From Dichetophora obliterata (Eukaryota; Arthropoda; Insecta; Diptera; Sciomyzidae): a DNA stretch of 64,000 bases. Where the stretch lies: NCBI GenBank assembly GCA_963920525.1, contig OY986438.1, positions 127,347,420 to 127,411,419 of the forward strand, given 5' to 3'. The translations under genes were made by a program, and so were the position numbers. Positions 11,822 to 23,560 of this stretch are shown piece by piece. The notes under the pieces are model-generated. The model was not told the origin of the DNA. It saw nothing but the letters and a program-made list of their open reading frames with translations, and searched no databases. Within the stretch, counting starts at the first letter, position 1. Each line of letters opens with the position of its first letter.

Positions 11822-13183
11822 CCCTCCGTTACTAACGCTATTCAGAGTAACGTCATTGCTAACCTGGGTGTAATCCACCCATAAATTTTAATTCATGAAT
11901 TTGTAAAAAAGAACGCTAAAACAAAAAACGGTTCTGCTTTTATGAATTTCGCATATTTTATTATCCAATTGAAAATAAAATTCGTCCAGTTTAATTAATA
12001 TTTAATTTTAATAAAAAAAATATATCAAAATAACGTTAATTAGAGAACTAAAAAAAATATCATAATAGTTAGAATAATTTCACATTCCGAGGTCAAATTA
12101 TTTGCCATGTTCTTCGAGAGGGCCACTTTGAAAAGCTAAAAGATGCATGAATGAAAAATTATTTAAAACATTTTTTTTTTGCAATGAAAATTTTTTAAAA
12201 TAATGACCTCTATTTATTCATTATAATTGAAGCATTAGCCTCTATATAAGCATCGTATATAAGCGGCTAGCACTTAGAATAAATGTCGATTATGCATAGT
12301 CAAAATAAAACAATCAAAGGAATTCTTGGTTAAAGAATTTTACAATTTCACATTTGTTTTGCCAAATCGTCAAATGCATTGAAGAATACGCTGAAATCAA
12401 AATTAAATAGAACTTCTATGTTTATCTATATAGTCAGAGATGCATTTCTGTTTTTATCTGAGCATTGCCATGCATTGCCATATTGTGCATAATCAGATAT
12501 ATGCAAATCCCATTAAACAGATTTCTTTGTTACACTTGTTAAGCCATGTCTAATTGGACCATTACAAAAGTAATTGAATGGTGCAATAATTGCATATTAT
12601 GACAAAAACCCTGTTAAAATGTTCAAATGTTTTGTCAAATGGCTAGTCAAATACAATAGAATAATATTAAATGTTCCGTTAAAATTACAACGAGAAATTC
12701 GACCATTTCCACTGGGCTTAATCTAAATTCACAGTGTTGAAAAAGATGAGATGAGATCTTGCAAGCACAAACACGTCCGCATTCTTAAAATTTTTTTCTA
12801 TTAATTTACATAACGTGATGAAATCGTCGAAGCTGTTTAAGTCGAGCAAATGTTTAAATCTTTAATTTGAATTTCCTGTGTTGCTCAGGTGAGGTTTTTT
12901 ATTTATAATCTTTTTTATTTTACTTGAGAAACAAATCCCACGTTTATGGTAAATAATATTACATGATTACTAACGTGGGTGTAAAACACCCAGACTCTTT
13001 TTATAATGAGTAATTTTAACAATTTAGTTTAAAAAACAGTACTAAATTTTGTTTTAAAATATAGCAAAATATACAAAAAGAGATTACATTTCAAATAATG
13101 TTTGCACTATTAAACTATTAATAAATTTTTTTCCATATTTCATAACTTATGGGTGTAATCCACCTTGCGTAAGTAACGGAGGG
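11822..13183. mobile_element. Non-autonomous piggyBac-type element (TTAA)
   Basis: The termini CCCTCCGTTACTAACGC and the inverted GCGTAAGTAACGGAGGG abut TTAA on both sides (11818-11821 and 13184-13187). TTAA targets and CCC-starting ends are the hallmark of the piggyBac superfamily. A subterminal motif GGGTGTAATCCACC occurs near both ends, with a relative (GGGTGTAAAACACCC) near 12977. The 1362-bp interior has no transposase frame, so mobilisation would need an enzyme supplied in trans. Confidence 0.8.
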
Positions 13184-13353
13184 TTAAAGCAAACTTACAT
13201 TGCTGGTGCTTGTGTCAACAACGCTAAAAACGCGATAAGAGTAGGATTATTTACTGTATTAATCTTGTTAAAGATTAAAAAACCTATTGAAATGCAATAA
13301 CAAAATTGGAATAATCTCTTCCAAAATCTGGCAACACTGTTTATAGATAACAG

Positions 13354-13775
13354 CCCAGTAAAAAACTATGCGATCGCTCCCATGAGGAGCAACAAAGGAG
13401 CGCTCTTTTGCTGTTTTATTGGATCAAAAAGTGAGCACTTTTGCCCTTATGGTCCTTTACTATTTTATAAGATCAATTGGCAAGCAATAAATGAAAAAAA
13501 GAAAACAAAGTGAGGCATGTACTTGTTAGGAAGCTCTATCATTATTTTATGTGAAAAAAATATTTTAAATGTTCCTTTGGAGATCCCTTTGGATCATTTA
13601 TCGATCACTCTTCTTGAGCTCCTCTGAGATGTTAAAGGGAGCGCTACCCTACCCAGGACATGCAATGTTAAAAGAGAGCACAAAATACACCTAGCTTGAA
13701 TCAATAAGAAGCACTCCACTGCTCCTTAGGGAGCACTCCCAGGTCGCTCATAGGATGATCCAATTTTTTACTGGG
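13354..13775. mobile_element. 422-bp inverted-repeat element
   Basis: The left end CCCAGTAAAAAACTATGCGA pairs with the right end ...CCAATTTTTTACTGGG. Inner GAGC-rich blocks (for example CCCATGAGGAGC against GCTCCTTAGGGAG) also pair loosely. No clean target duplication, so the superfamily is unknown. Several GGAGC and GAGCAC motifs repeat inside. Non-coding; the open frame at 13701-13904 reads across the right border. Confidence 0.6.
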
Positions 13776-13890
13776 AGTCAACTTAGAGCAAATCAATATA
13801 TAACAGTGTGTGTACGTTGAAATAGATGCACCGACGAAGGGCTTTATTATGGATACCCTAAAATAAACACTTTTTATGTAATGTGCGTTA

Positions 13891-14051
13891 AGCGGGGTAC
13901 TCACTAACGATCATGAGTGACACTCATGCTCAAGTTCTCTCTTTTTACGCAAGTTCGCGTGCGTGGCGTTTCATCATTCAACAGTCAACCACAGAAAGTT
14001 TCGTGGTTAAATTTTTGAGTGTCGCTCAGGATCGTTAATGTTTAAGCCGCT
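13891..14051. mobile_element. 161-bp MITE with TTA flanks
   Basis: The ends AGCGG and CCGCT lie inside TTA at 13888-13890 and TTA at 14052-14054. Further in, CTAACGATC and TGAGTGACACTCA pair with TGAGTGTCGCTCA and GATCGTTA. A 3-bp TTA target fits the PIF/Harbinger superfamily; that assignment is inference from target and size only. Confidence 0.55.
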
Positions 14052-14389
14052 TTAGACAATAATATTAATAAAGTTCTTGTGCCTCGTCAACTTTGAAAAA
14101 TTTTCGTTATTTTGACATCAAAAACACTCAAAAGGCTTTAAAACTACAGATTTTCTTAGTACAGCCCATTTGATATTAAAAATCGTTGGTACGGTGAAAT
14201 AACGGTCTACGAATAGTTTTCAGTTCATATTTTTAAGGTAAGTTTATGTTGAAAAACCTCTATTTTAGATATCAAAATCATGATTATATCTTGAAAATTA
14301 TATATATTCTTCGTACAACGTTGTTTTTTTAGCAAATTCATCTTCTAGAATGAAAAAAAAAACTATAAATTCTGATTTTGGTAACAAAC

Positions 14390-15892
14390 CCAGGTAGCAC
14401 AAAAAGGTTGTAAAAGTGTTACAAAAAAGTCGCCAATACAGATATAAATTGTAATTTTAACGTAATTTCAACTGAAAAAGCAGATATTTACGCTTTTTTT
14501 GTAACAACTTAGATTGCAATTAGGCGAAAAATATGTTATAATATTGTTATAAATGTATTGTGGGCACAAACTTAAGTTGCACGCCACAAGATGAAACATA
14601 CTTGAAACATCCAATTCAGGTAAAATAACGCAAATGTTACAAATATTTTGTTTTATTGAAGTTATTTTTTGTTATAATTACAGATTTTTTAACAAGGAAG
14701 GAGTACTGATGACATAAATATTCCTGATTGAAAAAATAAGTTCTTAAAAAGTTTTAAAATGTTTTGCATACACAATTCCTTAATATAATTTTCATTTAAC
14801 CAGTGATAATTTTTTAGAGTGTACTTTAAAAGTCAAAGACAGTTTGGAATGAAATAAAAAGATGTGAAATTAAATTGAAAATATGAAGAGTTATACACTA
14901 AAATTTTACAACAAAGGCAAATTTTTAATTTCGGGTTTTTAATTTCGGCGTAATAATGTTTAATATATAGCTTAATACTGGTTTTTAAGTTTTTAAGCAC
15001 TGAAAATTCTTAAAGAAAATTCGCATTTAAATGTATTCTAATCAAAATTCATAGTGTAGAAAAAAAAATCAAATATGGCGAGTACGAAGTTTGAGAAACT
15101 TTTTTCCAAAGTCCTTGCAACTGAAAACTAACCTCAATACATAATTCTTGCAACTAACTAAATATCAAAAGTTACAAATATCTTGCATCGTTCTTATAAC
15201 AAGCCAAATTTTATAAGTTACAATTATGTTTTTTAAACTTGAATCAACTGATACCATACTTTCGTAACATACTTTCATAACAAAGTCTCGTTAAACGCTA
15301 AAATAAAACAAAAATGGATTTCATGGTTGTAGAAGCCTACAAGAAGAAATTGATAAACAACACAGAATTTTTTGTGAACAATAAAATTTATATTTTTCTT
15401 ATGGCATTTTAGTGCGTCACAGCAAAATTGGAAACATTTAGTTGTTGTGACTTCCCTATAACTTAATAAAACCGAAATAACTTCAAACCGAATTTTTACA
15501 CATTTAGTTGTTATGACATTGATATAAATTAATGTAAACGTAAAGCAACTTAGTCGCATCTAGGTTGCTAACTCGTTACTGTATTTGTTACAATTACAAT
15601 ACACAACAATTTTTTATAGGTGCTACAAAAAGAAATGTTGTAATAATGTTAATCTAACGTAAAAATAGCTTATTTTTTCAAAACTTCATTAAAATTTTTT
15701 ACAACCAGTGCATTTATTCGTAACATAGTTAACACGGTAGTTTTACTTATTTGCAACAGAACGAATGATTTGTTTCAAATTACTTGTTTGAAACTTTAAT
15801 GCAACCCATTTGTGACTAAACCTGTTTAAAAAACTGAAATACCACCGAATTATAACATAGTTTTGTTACAAATCGAAATTTGTGCTAGCTGG
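14390..15892. mobile_element. 1.5-kb inverted-repeat element with internal TTGTNACAA-like motifs
   Basis: Left end CCAGGTAGCACAAA and right end TTTGTGCTAGCTGG are inverted repeats. The interior is unusually rich in TTGTTAYAA, GTTGTAA and TTACAAC strings in both orientations, several near each end (14410, 14500, 14530, 14640, 15590, 15640, 15700, 15870). Clustered subterminal repeats of this sort commonly serve as transposase-binding sites in DNA transposons; that role is inferred. No transposase frame is seen. Confidence 0.55.
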
Positions 15893-18545
15893 AAAATATG
15901 TAAACAATTTTGTATTCGAATTATCTAAATTTATCGAATTATCTAAATTTAATATTCTTGGTCAAGTATCTAATGAGGCGACTAAAGAATTTTTAGGTAG
16001 AAACAACATCTGCCAGGCCAGCTAAAAATCTGTAAGATATTTCCTATAAATACAGTCAAGAAGCTTTTATTTTATAAAATAAATAACTCTTTTAATTGCA
16101 AGTAGTTAGTTACTTTCTAGTACTTTATTCTATATTTATAACTGTATTTAATACAATTTATTATGTTTTTTTTCTTCCATTTTGACTGGACTTAGATTGA
16201 GTTCTACGACAAGTGTTTCGTAATGAACTTCATCAGTTTCCAATTTTACGCCAAAACCACTGACCACAAGAGTTTCGGCACAACTAGCACAAAAACTAAC
16301 AACAACAGCCACAACAAATGCAACAAAATGTTGTTTATTTGAATACTTGGCCCAAATTGAATTTTCAATAATAAACAAACATAGGCAGAAGCACACAACC
16401 CCCCCAACAAACAATGAAACATCCCTGCAGTCCAAGGCATCGTGCATGAAAACGTCATAATGATTTCTTAAAAAAAAATTACTGCATGAGATACATATTT
16501 CGATAGTTCTTTTGCAAATCTGTCTTGTAGTCGTTTATCGAATACAGAACGTTTTCAAAGAGTGCACAAATTTGGAACTTTTTTATGAGATATTCGTCAA
16601 GAAAACTTATAACCGAATCATCATGTTTCGTCAAAGATGAAAAAAAATCGTGCATAATTCATTAAAGATTCCTTGGACTACTGGGATATTCTGCGTACAT
16701 ACATACTCTATATAAATACATACAAATGTTTGTATGCATGTAGTCTTGCATTTTTGCCCACATATTTGCTTGTCTGTGATTTTCTGCACAGTTGTTGGTC
16801 AAATAAAATGTCAGTTTTATTTTGCAACATCAACGTCATTTCACATCACATTTGCCAGCATACATATACAAAAACATATATTTTTTACACTTGCACTCTG
16901 GACATAAAGTTAAATGTATGTGTTTGTACATTTATTTATATTAAATTTTTGTGTACAAACTACAAATTAATTTTTCTACAAATGCCCAAGTCTGGGTGAC
17001 ATCAAGCAAAGCAATCTTGTTTGACATTTCAACTGATAAGTAACCAGATTGTTATGGCAACAAATGTTGAAAGCATTTATGTAGCACTTGCAACATTTGA
17101 CATACATCAGAGTTGAGAATAAAATCTGTTCTCGTAATTTTACATAAAGTCATAGCAATCAGCTTAGATTAACTACAACTACAAAGTTAGCAAGAGTTAA
17201 CACAACATTTAATGTTAAGCAATTACTTACTATGCAGTTTTCAAGAGAACTCACAATTTCCTCTTCAAAGTTTTAGTGCTCGAACAAAGACGCGTAAGAG
17301 TTTGTATTAAATTAAAATGTGTTTATAGCTTAAAGTACAATTTTGTCAGATTGAATTCCCACCATTCCCTAGAAATTTTGTCACACTCTGACTGCTGCGA
17401 TAGTAAAATCATAGTTTACAAAATTTCCAAAAAAAAAAAATATAAAAATGTATGAAATAAAAAAATTATCAAAGATTCTTAACAAATCAACTACAATTAT
17501 ATATTGGAAGTCCCATGGAACAAAACTTAAAACAAACTTCCGCGCAATTCAAACGCAGGAAATAACAATTTGTACGCCAGCAAATGCTACCAGCTCCTGA
17601 CAACCAAAAGTAGTAGCAGCAGTCCTTCAAAGGCCTTAACCTAACCCACAATTTCCGGAAGATAGCAGTGGTAAAGACTCAATTGTACGCGTTGCCACGC
17701 AGCGACAAAGTCAACAAACGAGAATTTCACAAAGTTTATCGCTCAATGGATAGAGTGCGGCACGCGTTTTGATTGCAACTTGAAACTGGCTTTTTAACTG
17801 AATTTGAACTTGTGCTTAACTTGACTAGCAGCAACGCTGCCAACTTGGTCAAATTCAACTCCTGACTAAAGCAAATAAAACTCATAGAAGCAGAAAATAA
17901 AACAATTAAAACTAAAAAAAAATAGAAACTAAATTGACAGCCAGGTTTTTTCAAGTTTTGCCCTTTATTATTTGTAAGAACATTTAAGTAAAACTTAATG
18001 TTTTAACTTAATTTGAAAAGTTTAAATTTTTTGTCTTAACTCTATGTCCGGAACTTAAGTTATCAGGCTCCATTAAGTTGCAATTATGCCGAGCATTACA
18101 TTTAATATGCTTTCGTTGTTCATGTTTCGTAGCACAAGTAAAAGAAGAAGTTTAATAAAATTAAGTAATAAAGCAGAGCAGGGAACAGCTATTATGAGGC
18201 AAATTTTTCGCAACAAAAATAACAAGAACATCCTTAAAAAAGATATATCTTGCTATCAGCGCACCCTTTGGCAAATGTATTACCCTAGTTAGTAGCAAAA
18301 ATAAAAAATGTTTAGTTCCTTTCATGTGATGCCCTTTATCACAAAACTAACATAAGAAAACATAAATCACATAAAAATATTGCAGACCTCTTCCACACAG
18401 CTAATTCTGGTAAAAAAGATAAAAAAGAGTTGCACATGTACTCAAAAAGTTTTCGCATAAGTAATTTTTAGGCATAAAATAATTGGAAAGTCGATGTTTT
18501 TTTTACTTGATTATTGTTGTACAAAAATGTTTAAAATAAAGTTCA
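15893..18545. other. Non-coding, no recognisable feature
   Basis: AT-rich DNA without a supported gene. The overlapping frames at 16148-16458 (-) are rich in Leu, Val and Cys because of the base composition and have no start or splice context. The segment 17520-17830 is less AT-rich but I cannot assign it. Confidence 0.45.
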
Positions 18546-18555
18546 AATCAATCCC

Positions 18556-19552
18556 GATTTTTAACCGACTTCAAAAAGGAGGAGGTTCTCAAGTTGGTTG
18601 GTTTTTTTTTTACTTGCCCGATTGCCACAATTTTTTTGTCAACTGATAGAGATATTAGATGCGGAGGTGCCCGTCTAAAAAAGTGGGCGGCATTCGACAC
18701 AGGGGCGTGGCAATATAAGAAACAATTTGTATATCGAATAATTAACACTGGAGTACTGAAATTTAGTACAGGGTTGGCAAAATTATTAAAAGTTATGTTT
18801 AAAAAAGTGGGCGTTATTCGATAAAGGGCGTGGAAATATTACAAAAACGCTTTAACTCGCATTATATTGACACTAGGGTACTTAAATTAGGTACAGGGGT
18901 AGGTAGGCATAATTATATTAATTTACTGTGAAGAAAGTGGGCGTTGTTGGACAAAAATACTGTATCTCAGTTACTATTGCCACTAGGGTACTGGAAATTG
19001 GTACATGGTTAAGAACAACTATTACAAATTATGGTCCAAAATGTGGGCGTAATTCGATATATGGCGTGGCAATATAATAAAAACACTGTAACTCAATTAA
19101 TATTTACACTAGGGTACTGAAATTAGGTACAGGGGTAGACCTAGTTATGAAAATTTACTGTGTAGAAAGTGGGCGTTTTTGGACAAAAGGGCGTGACAAT
19201 ATAAGAAAAATACTGCATCTCAGTTAATATTGATATTAGGGTACTAGAAATTGGTACAGGAAATGGAACAATTATTACAAATTACGGTCAAAAATGTGGG
19301 CGTTGTTTGACAAAGGCGTGGCAATATTAGAAAAACGCCATAACTCCAATTATATTGACACTAGGATACTGAAATAAGGTACAGGGGTAGGCATAATTAT
19401 GAAAAAGTACGGTCAATAAAGTGGGCGTTACTGGACAAAAGGGCGTGGCAATATAAGAAAAATACTGTTTCTTAGTTTATGTTGACACTAGGGTACGAAA
19501 ATTCGTTACAAGAATGGGAAAATTGTTATCATAATCTCTTAAAAGAAAGAAA
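18556..19552 (+). repeat. Minisatellite array, seven ~126-bp units, with ACCGACTTCAAAAAGGAGG leader
   Basis: A leader containing ACCGACTTCAAAAAGGAGG precedes tandem units that each contain GTGGGCG, then GGGCGTGGCAATAT, then ACTAGGGTACT and GGTACAGG. GTGGGCG falls at 18683, 18807, 18937, 19043, 19169, 19295 and 19421, giving spacings of 124, 130, 106, 126, 126 and 126 bp; the short one is a deletion. The final unit decays into the palindrome that follows. No protein is encoded. Confidence 0.85.
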
Positions 19553-19553
19553 T

Positions 19554-20005
19554 AAAAACTTTTTAGCAAAAAAAAACCAACTTCAAAACCACTTCAAAGT
19601 AAAAAATAATCTTAAATTGCTTCTCCAATTAATTCTTGGTCAAATTTGTTAATTTTTTTATATATATTATTAAATAGGAATCTTATTACTATAATTTTGT
19701 TTTTTCTATTTTGTGTTATTATCATAAATATATTAATTTTTCTATAAATAGAAAACCTTTAAAGTCGGCGCTTATATAATCAGATAAACGCTCCGGCTTT
19801 AAAGGTTTTATATTCATGGAAAAATTAATATATTTATGATAATAATTGAAAATAGAAAAAAATTTATGGTAATAAGATTTACAATTTAATAATATATATA
19901 AATAAATTAAAAAATTTGACCAAGAATTAATTTGAAAAGCAATTTAAAATTATTTTTATTTTGTAGTGGTTTTGAAGTTGGTTTTTTTAAAAAAAAAAGT
20001 TTTTA
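19554..20005. mobile_element. 450-bp perfect-hairpin element, family D copy 1
   Basis: Both ends read AAAAACTTTTT..., then CCAACTTCAAAACCACT in inverted orientation. The arms of about 200 bp pair nearly throughout. The centre is GC-richer, with AACCTTTAAAGTCGGCGC on one side and GCTCCGGCTTTAAAGGTTT on the other. A second copy is at 52414-52817 with its right end lost. No coding frame. No obvious target duplication beyond A/T runs. Confidence 0.8.
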
Positions 20006-20189
20006 CAGATTTTACAGCGCTCAAGACTCGGTGCGCCAGACTAACTTTAACAAATCAGAGGAACTTTTAACAGAGGCGTTTTATCGCCTATCAGAATGGA
20101 AAGATATTTTCTTTCCATTTGAGTGAGCTTCGTCGTTTGTTTTTCAGTAAAACTAGGCCATATCAATCCAGCTGTGTAAGTGGTGATAC
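20006..20189. other. Spacer with a motif shared with 54330-54385
   Basis: The string CAGCGCTCAAGACTCGGTGC followed by GCCA resembles CAGCGCTTAAAACCTGGTGC followed by GCCA near 54345, with similar flanks (ACAGATT before, TTTAAC after). The 50-bp similarity is not explained by the neighbouring elements. Confidence 0.45.
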
Positions 20190-22665
20190 TATGCTTTCAC
20201 CTGAAATTAAACATTTCTGTGACATGTTGCCATAGAGCTAGCATTCCAGACGCAAGTACCATGCCTAATGTTTCCATGTCAGTCAGCAGCTTTACCGTTG
20301 TACCTTCTCTAGCTAACTCATCCACTCTAAAATTCCCAGGAATGTGCCTATGGCTGGGTAACCAGATCAGATGAATGTCGAACTTACCGGTCATCTCATT
20401 AAGAGACGAGCAACATTTAAGGGCTGTTAGGAGCACACCTCCAAGGAATTTTATCACTGCTTTGCTATCTGCAACCAGTTCAGAAAAAGACGCCTGCTCC
20501 GACTTTGCTGTCAATTTTTGAGCCGGCAGTAAAAATATGCACGCCAACTTGGCTTAGCGGCAGTAAGCCGTTCCATTCTACTCTGGTTGAGGTTACTGCG
20601 AGAAAGTCATTCTGGAATAAGGGAGTGGCAATAATGTAATCGATGTTGATAGGAACTGCTCCTGCAAGATCGATAGGTCAGGATCGATTAGGCCACTGCA
20701 AGGTTGCTCTAAGGCGGATGGTTGTTTCCTGCGCCATACTTTTTCCATAATATCAAGAGGTATTAAGTAAATTACTGCATATAGCGTTTCAGATGAAGTG
20801 GACCTAAGCGCTCCGCTGAAACATACAGCCCTAGTTCTTTGTACCTTCGCGAGCAATTTGCAATTTGACTGTGTATTTAGTGCTGTCCACCACACACATA
20901 CACCGTATAGCAAGATTGGCCTCACTATAGCTGTATAAATCCAACGTGCACTATTCAGGGTAAGTCCTTATGCTTTGCCTACAGCTTTCTTAAAGGCATA
21001 TAAAGCCACATTGGTTTTCCTAGTTCGCTTGAGAACATTCGGTTTCCAGTTTAAATTTTTATCCACAATAACTCCCAATTATTTTACCTCTTTCAAGAAG
21101 TGTAGCTGAGTGTCATCAAGACGCGGAGGAGTTATGAGCAGAATTGTATTTCCTCGTAAAAAGGATCAGCTCAGTTTTTTGGAGGATTTACCCCTAGCCC
21201 ACAGCTTTTGGCCCAAATATTAAGATCATAGAGCACTGATTCAAGCAGCTCCGAGAGAGTGCCAGGAAACTTTCCTTGTGCAGCAATAACTACGTCATCC
21301 GCATAAGTAATCACTTTGCTGCCAACCTTTTCTATTTTTCTTAGTAGTTCATTGACTATGAGGTACCATAATAAAGTTGATAGAAAATCCCCCTGAGAAG
21401 TGCCTCTACTCACAAATCTCCTGGCCTTTAAGACACCTAGGCCCTTTCTTATTCACTGACGACCCTGCTGATCAGCAGGTTTTTTATCAGAAAACAGAGT
21501 GGCTTATTCAAATGAAGCTTCATGAGTGCGCCAATGATTGCCCCCCGAATGACATTGTTAAAGTCACCTCTGATGTCTAGAAAAGCTATCATTGTGCACT
21601 TCTTGTGAAGAAAGGATTTTTTTAAAGCCTACTAGGGAGTGCAGGGCCGTTTCTACAGACTTGCCTTTTATGTAAGAATGTTGTCGATGTTATAACGAAT
21701 ATGAGAGTCAATCAATCTTCCGAGTGTTTACAGCAGAAAAATTAATAGATTAATGATTCTCAGGTCCTTCGGACTCGTTTGCGATATCCTACCCGCCTTG
21801 GGGATAAATACTACCTCCACCTCCCTCCATTTGAATGGTATGTATGTAATTACAAGGCAACTATTGAAAATAACTAGAAGCCATGGAAGGATAATGGACG
21901 CCATCTGCTGTAGTGCGGCTGGAACTATACCATCATGCCCAGCAGACTGATATAGTTTGAAATTAAAAAGAGCCCATTTGATCCTATTCTCTGTCATTAT
22001 ATTTGCAGGAACGCCAGCGCCCTCTCACACCTAATTTGATCAACAAGATCAACGGTTTCCTTGCTGGAGAATGTCCAGGTCTCGTCCAGGTTTCTTTATT
22101 GGACAGCTAAGATTTGGAAGCGAGAATCTTACGGAATGCTTTAGAAGATTCCTCTATATTGCCGCAGAAAAGCCTCCAGAAATTGAGCTTAGCCTTTCGA
22201 AGTGCTTTCTTAAAATTTACTTAAACTAGTTTTAAACTCATCCAAGTATTGAGTTTTACAAGATTTTTTTAGCTTTATAAAAAAATCTTCCTGCACCTTA
22301 GATTATTAATTCTCCTTGACCATCAAGGAGGTATTGGTTTGCCTCTTAAGGCGCTCTAAAGGCATGCGATTTCTAAACCCTCATTTAAAGTCTCCGTCAG
22401 CTGTTCCACCATTGAATCGAGTTCATGTAGTTGTGAAAGAGGAATATCTGAAAGAGGGTGTAACGATGTTTCCACTACCCACTGAATTCACATCGATTTG
22501 TTTTCTTCCGATTTCTAAAGTGAGACTGGCTATTAAAGTGGCCCTTTAGACCGAATGTTATATACCTATGATCAGAGAAAGAGTGCTCCTGAAGCACTTT
22601 CCAGTTCGTGATCTTATCATAACAGAAGTCAGAGACTACGGTAACGTCGTGAATTGAAAATTTAA
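20190..22665 (-). mobile_element. 5'-truncated non-LTR retrotransposon (endonuclease remnant, RT, RNase H)
   Basis: On the minus strand the order is the C-terminal end of an apurinic-type endonuclease with the motif FSDHRYITFG (about 22550-22585), a reverse transcriptase (about 22000-21170), a thumb/linker region containing RPILLYGVCVWWTAL, and a ribonuclease H domain (20547-20197) with PSHRHIPGNFRVDELAREGT. The RT shows AGHDGIVPAALQQ, RGTSQGDFLSTLLW and the catalytic YADD (21294-21308). Elements with this order belong to the I/R1/LOA group. Several frame changes interrupt the coding sequence, and the 5' part, including most of the endonuclease and any gag-like ORF, is missing, as is usual after incomplete reverse transcription. 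It is therefore a dead copy. Confidence 0.9.
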
Positions 22666-22929
22666 AGTTACAACTTTACTCCAAAAGTACTGTGCCGATT
22701 TTTACGAAAAAAATTTTAAAATATCATATTTGTGCTACACATTTATTTAGGGGTATTTTTCTTTCGAAATTTTAATAATAAGTTAATATTATTAAGGTAT
22801 TAATTTTTTAAGAAGTCATCCCAGCTGTCACGCATTGCCTTTTCGTTAGCTTTTGACGCGTTTGTGTCGCGAGAGTTTCAATGCACTCCATGTTGCTCTC
22901 TATTTTTCTCTTTATCTACGTGCTCAGCT
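22666..22929. other. Spacer between LINE and repeat C
   Basis: Nothing recognised; marks the truncation boundary of the LINE. Confidence 0.4.
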
Positions 22930-23270
22930 TGCACAGCGCAACACAAAAAAAACTGATAAGCCTCAAGCAAGGCAAAAAGTGAGATACATATAAATGCAGA
23001 GCGGCGCTCCAAAACAAAACAATACAAAACAAAAAAAAATATTTTATTTCTTTGATATGTATTGACTTAACCCAAGAAGGACGATGATGCCATATTGCAT
23101 CACTAAGTCGGATGTCGCAAAACTAACCGAAGCACAAGAAAAATAGTCAAAATCAAATTTAGGTAAAAATAAGCACATGAGTAAATAAATTTTCCCGTCT
23201 TTAAGGCGTTAAAGAGATTAATAAAAAACGTCCTTGGTGAAGCAGTGGACAGCAGTGGTCTGCTAGTTAG
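22930..23270 (+). repeat. Interspersed repeat family C, copy 2
   Basis: Matches the reverse complement of 9140-9420. Compared with that copy it has about 95 extra bases (near 23098-23192) between the TTGCATC and CCCGTCTTTAAGGCG blocks. The boundary toward 23280 carries GTGGTCTGCTAG, as in the other copy. Non-coding. Confidence 0.55.
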
Positions 23271-23414
23271 TATATAAAACGAATAAATTCGTAGATACTT
23301 CATCTGTTATAAGCAACACTTCACGAATGAATTCGTAATGATATCACGATAAAAATACTTCGTGTAATTTACTAACATTCGTAAAATGCAGGAAACTTGA
23401 TTAAAGGAAAAACC

Positions 23415-23560
23415 AATTATATCACCAACTTTCTTCTTGTTTCAGTAGGATTAAGAGTAAGACAATTTTTGACCGCCCATTTATGAATTATTTCTAAATC
23501 TTCATTCATCCTACAAATCAAATGATCAATAAAAGCAACACGTCTAGAGAGATAAATTTG
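23415..23560 (-). pseudogene. LINE reverse transcriptase fragment (downstream part)
   Basis: The minus strand reads IYLSRRVAFIDHL, then NEDLEIIHKWAVKN, then CLTLNPTET. This is the stretch that follows the YADD catalytic box in CR1-like reverse transcriptases, where alternating residues end in a W-A-x-x-N and L-N-P-x-K/E-T pattern. The matching upstream part lies at 24012-24096, separated by about 450 bp of unrelated repeat that has removed or displaced the YADD box itself. Only about 50 residues survive, so the exact clade is uncertain. Confidence 0.75.

Noticed and set aside
16148..16458. Overlapping minus-strand frames resembling membrane proteins
   Set aside because: Leu/Val/Cys content follows the base composition; no conserved motif, no start or splice context.
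17738..17775. tRNA-like A box (CTCAATGGATAGAGTG)
   Set aside because: No B box or cloverleaf pairing follows at the right distance.
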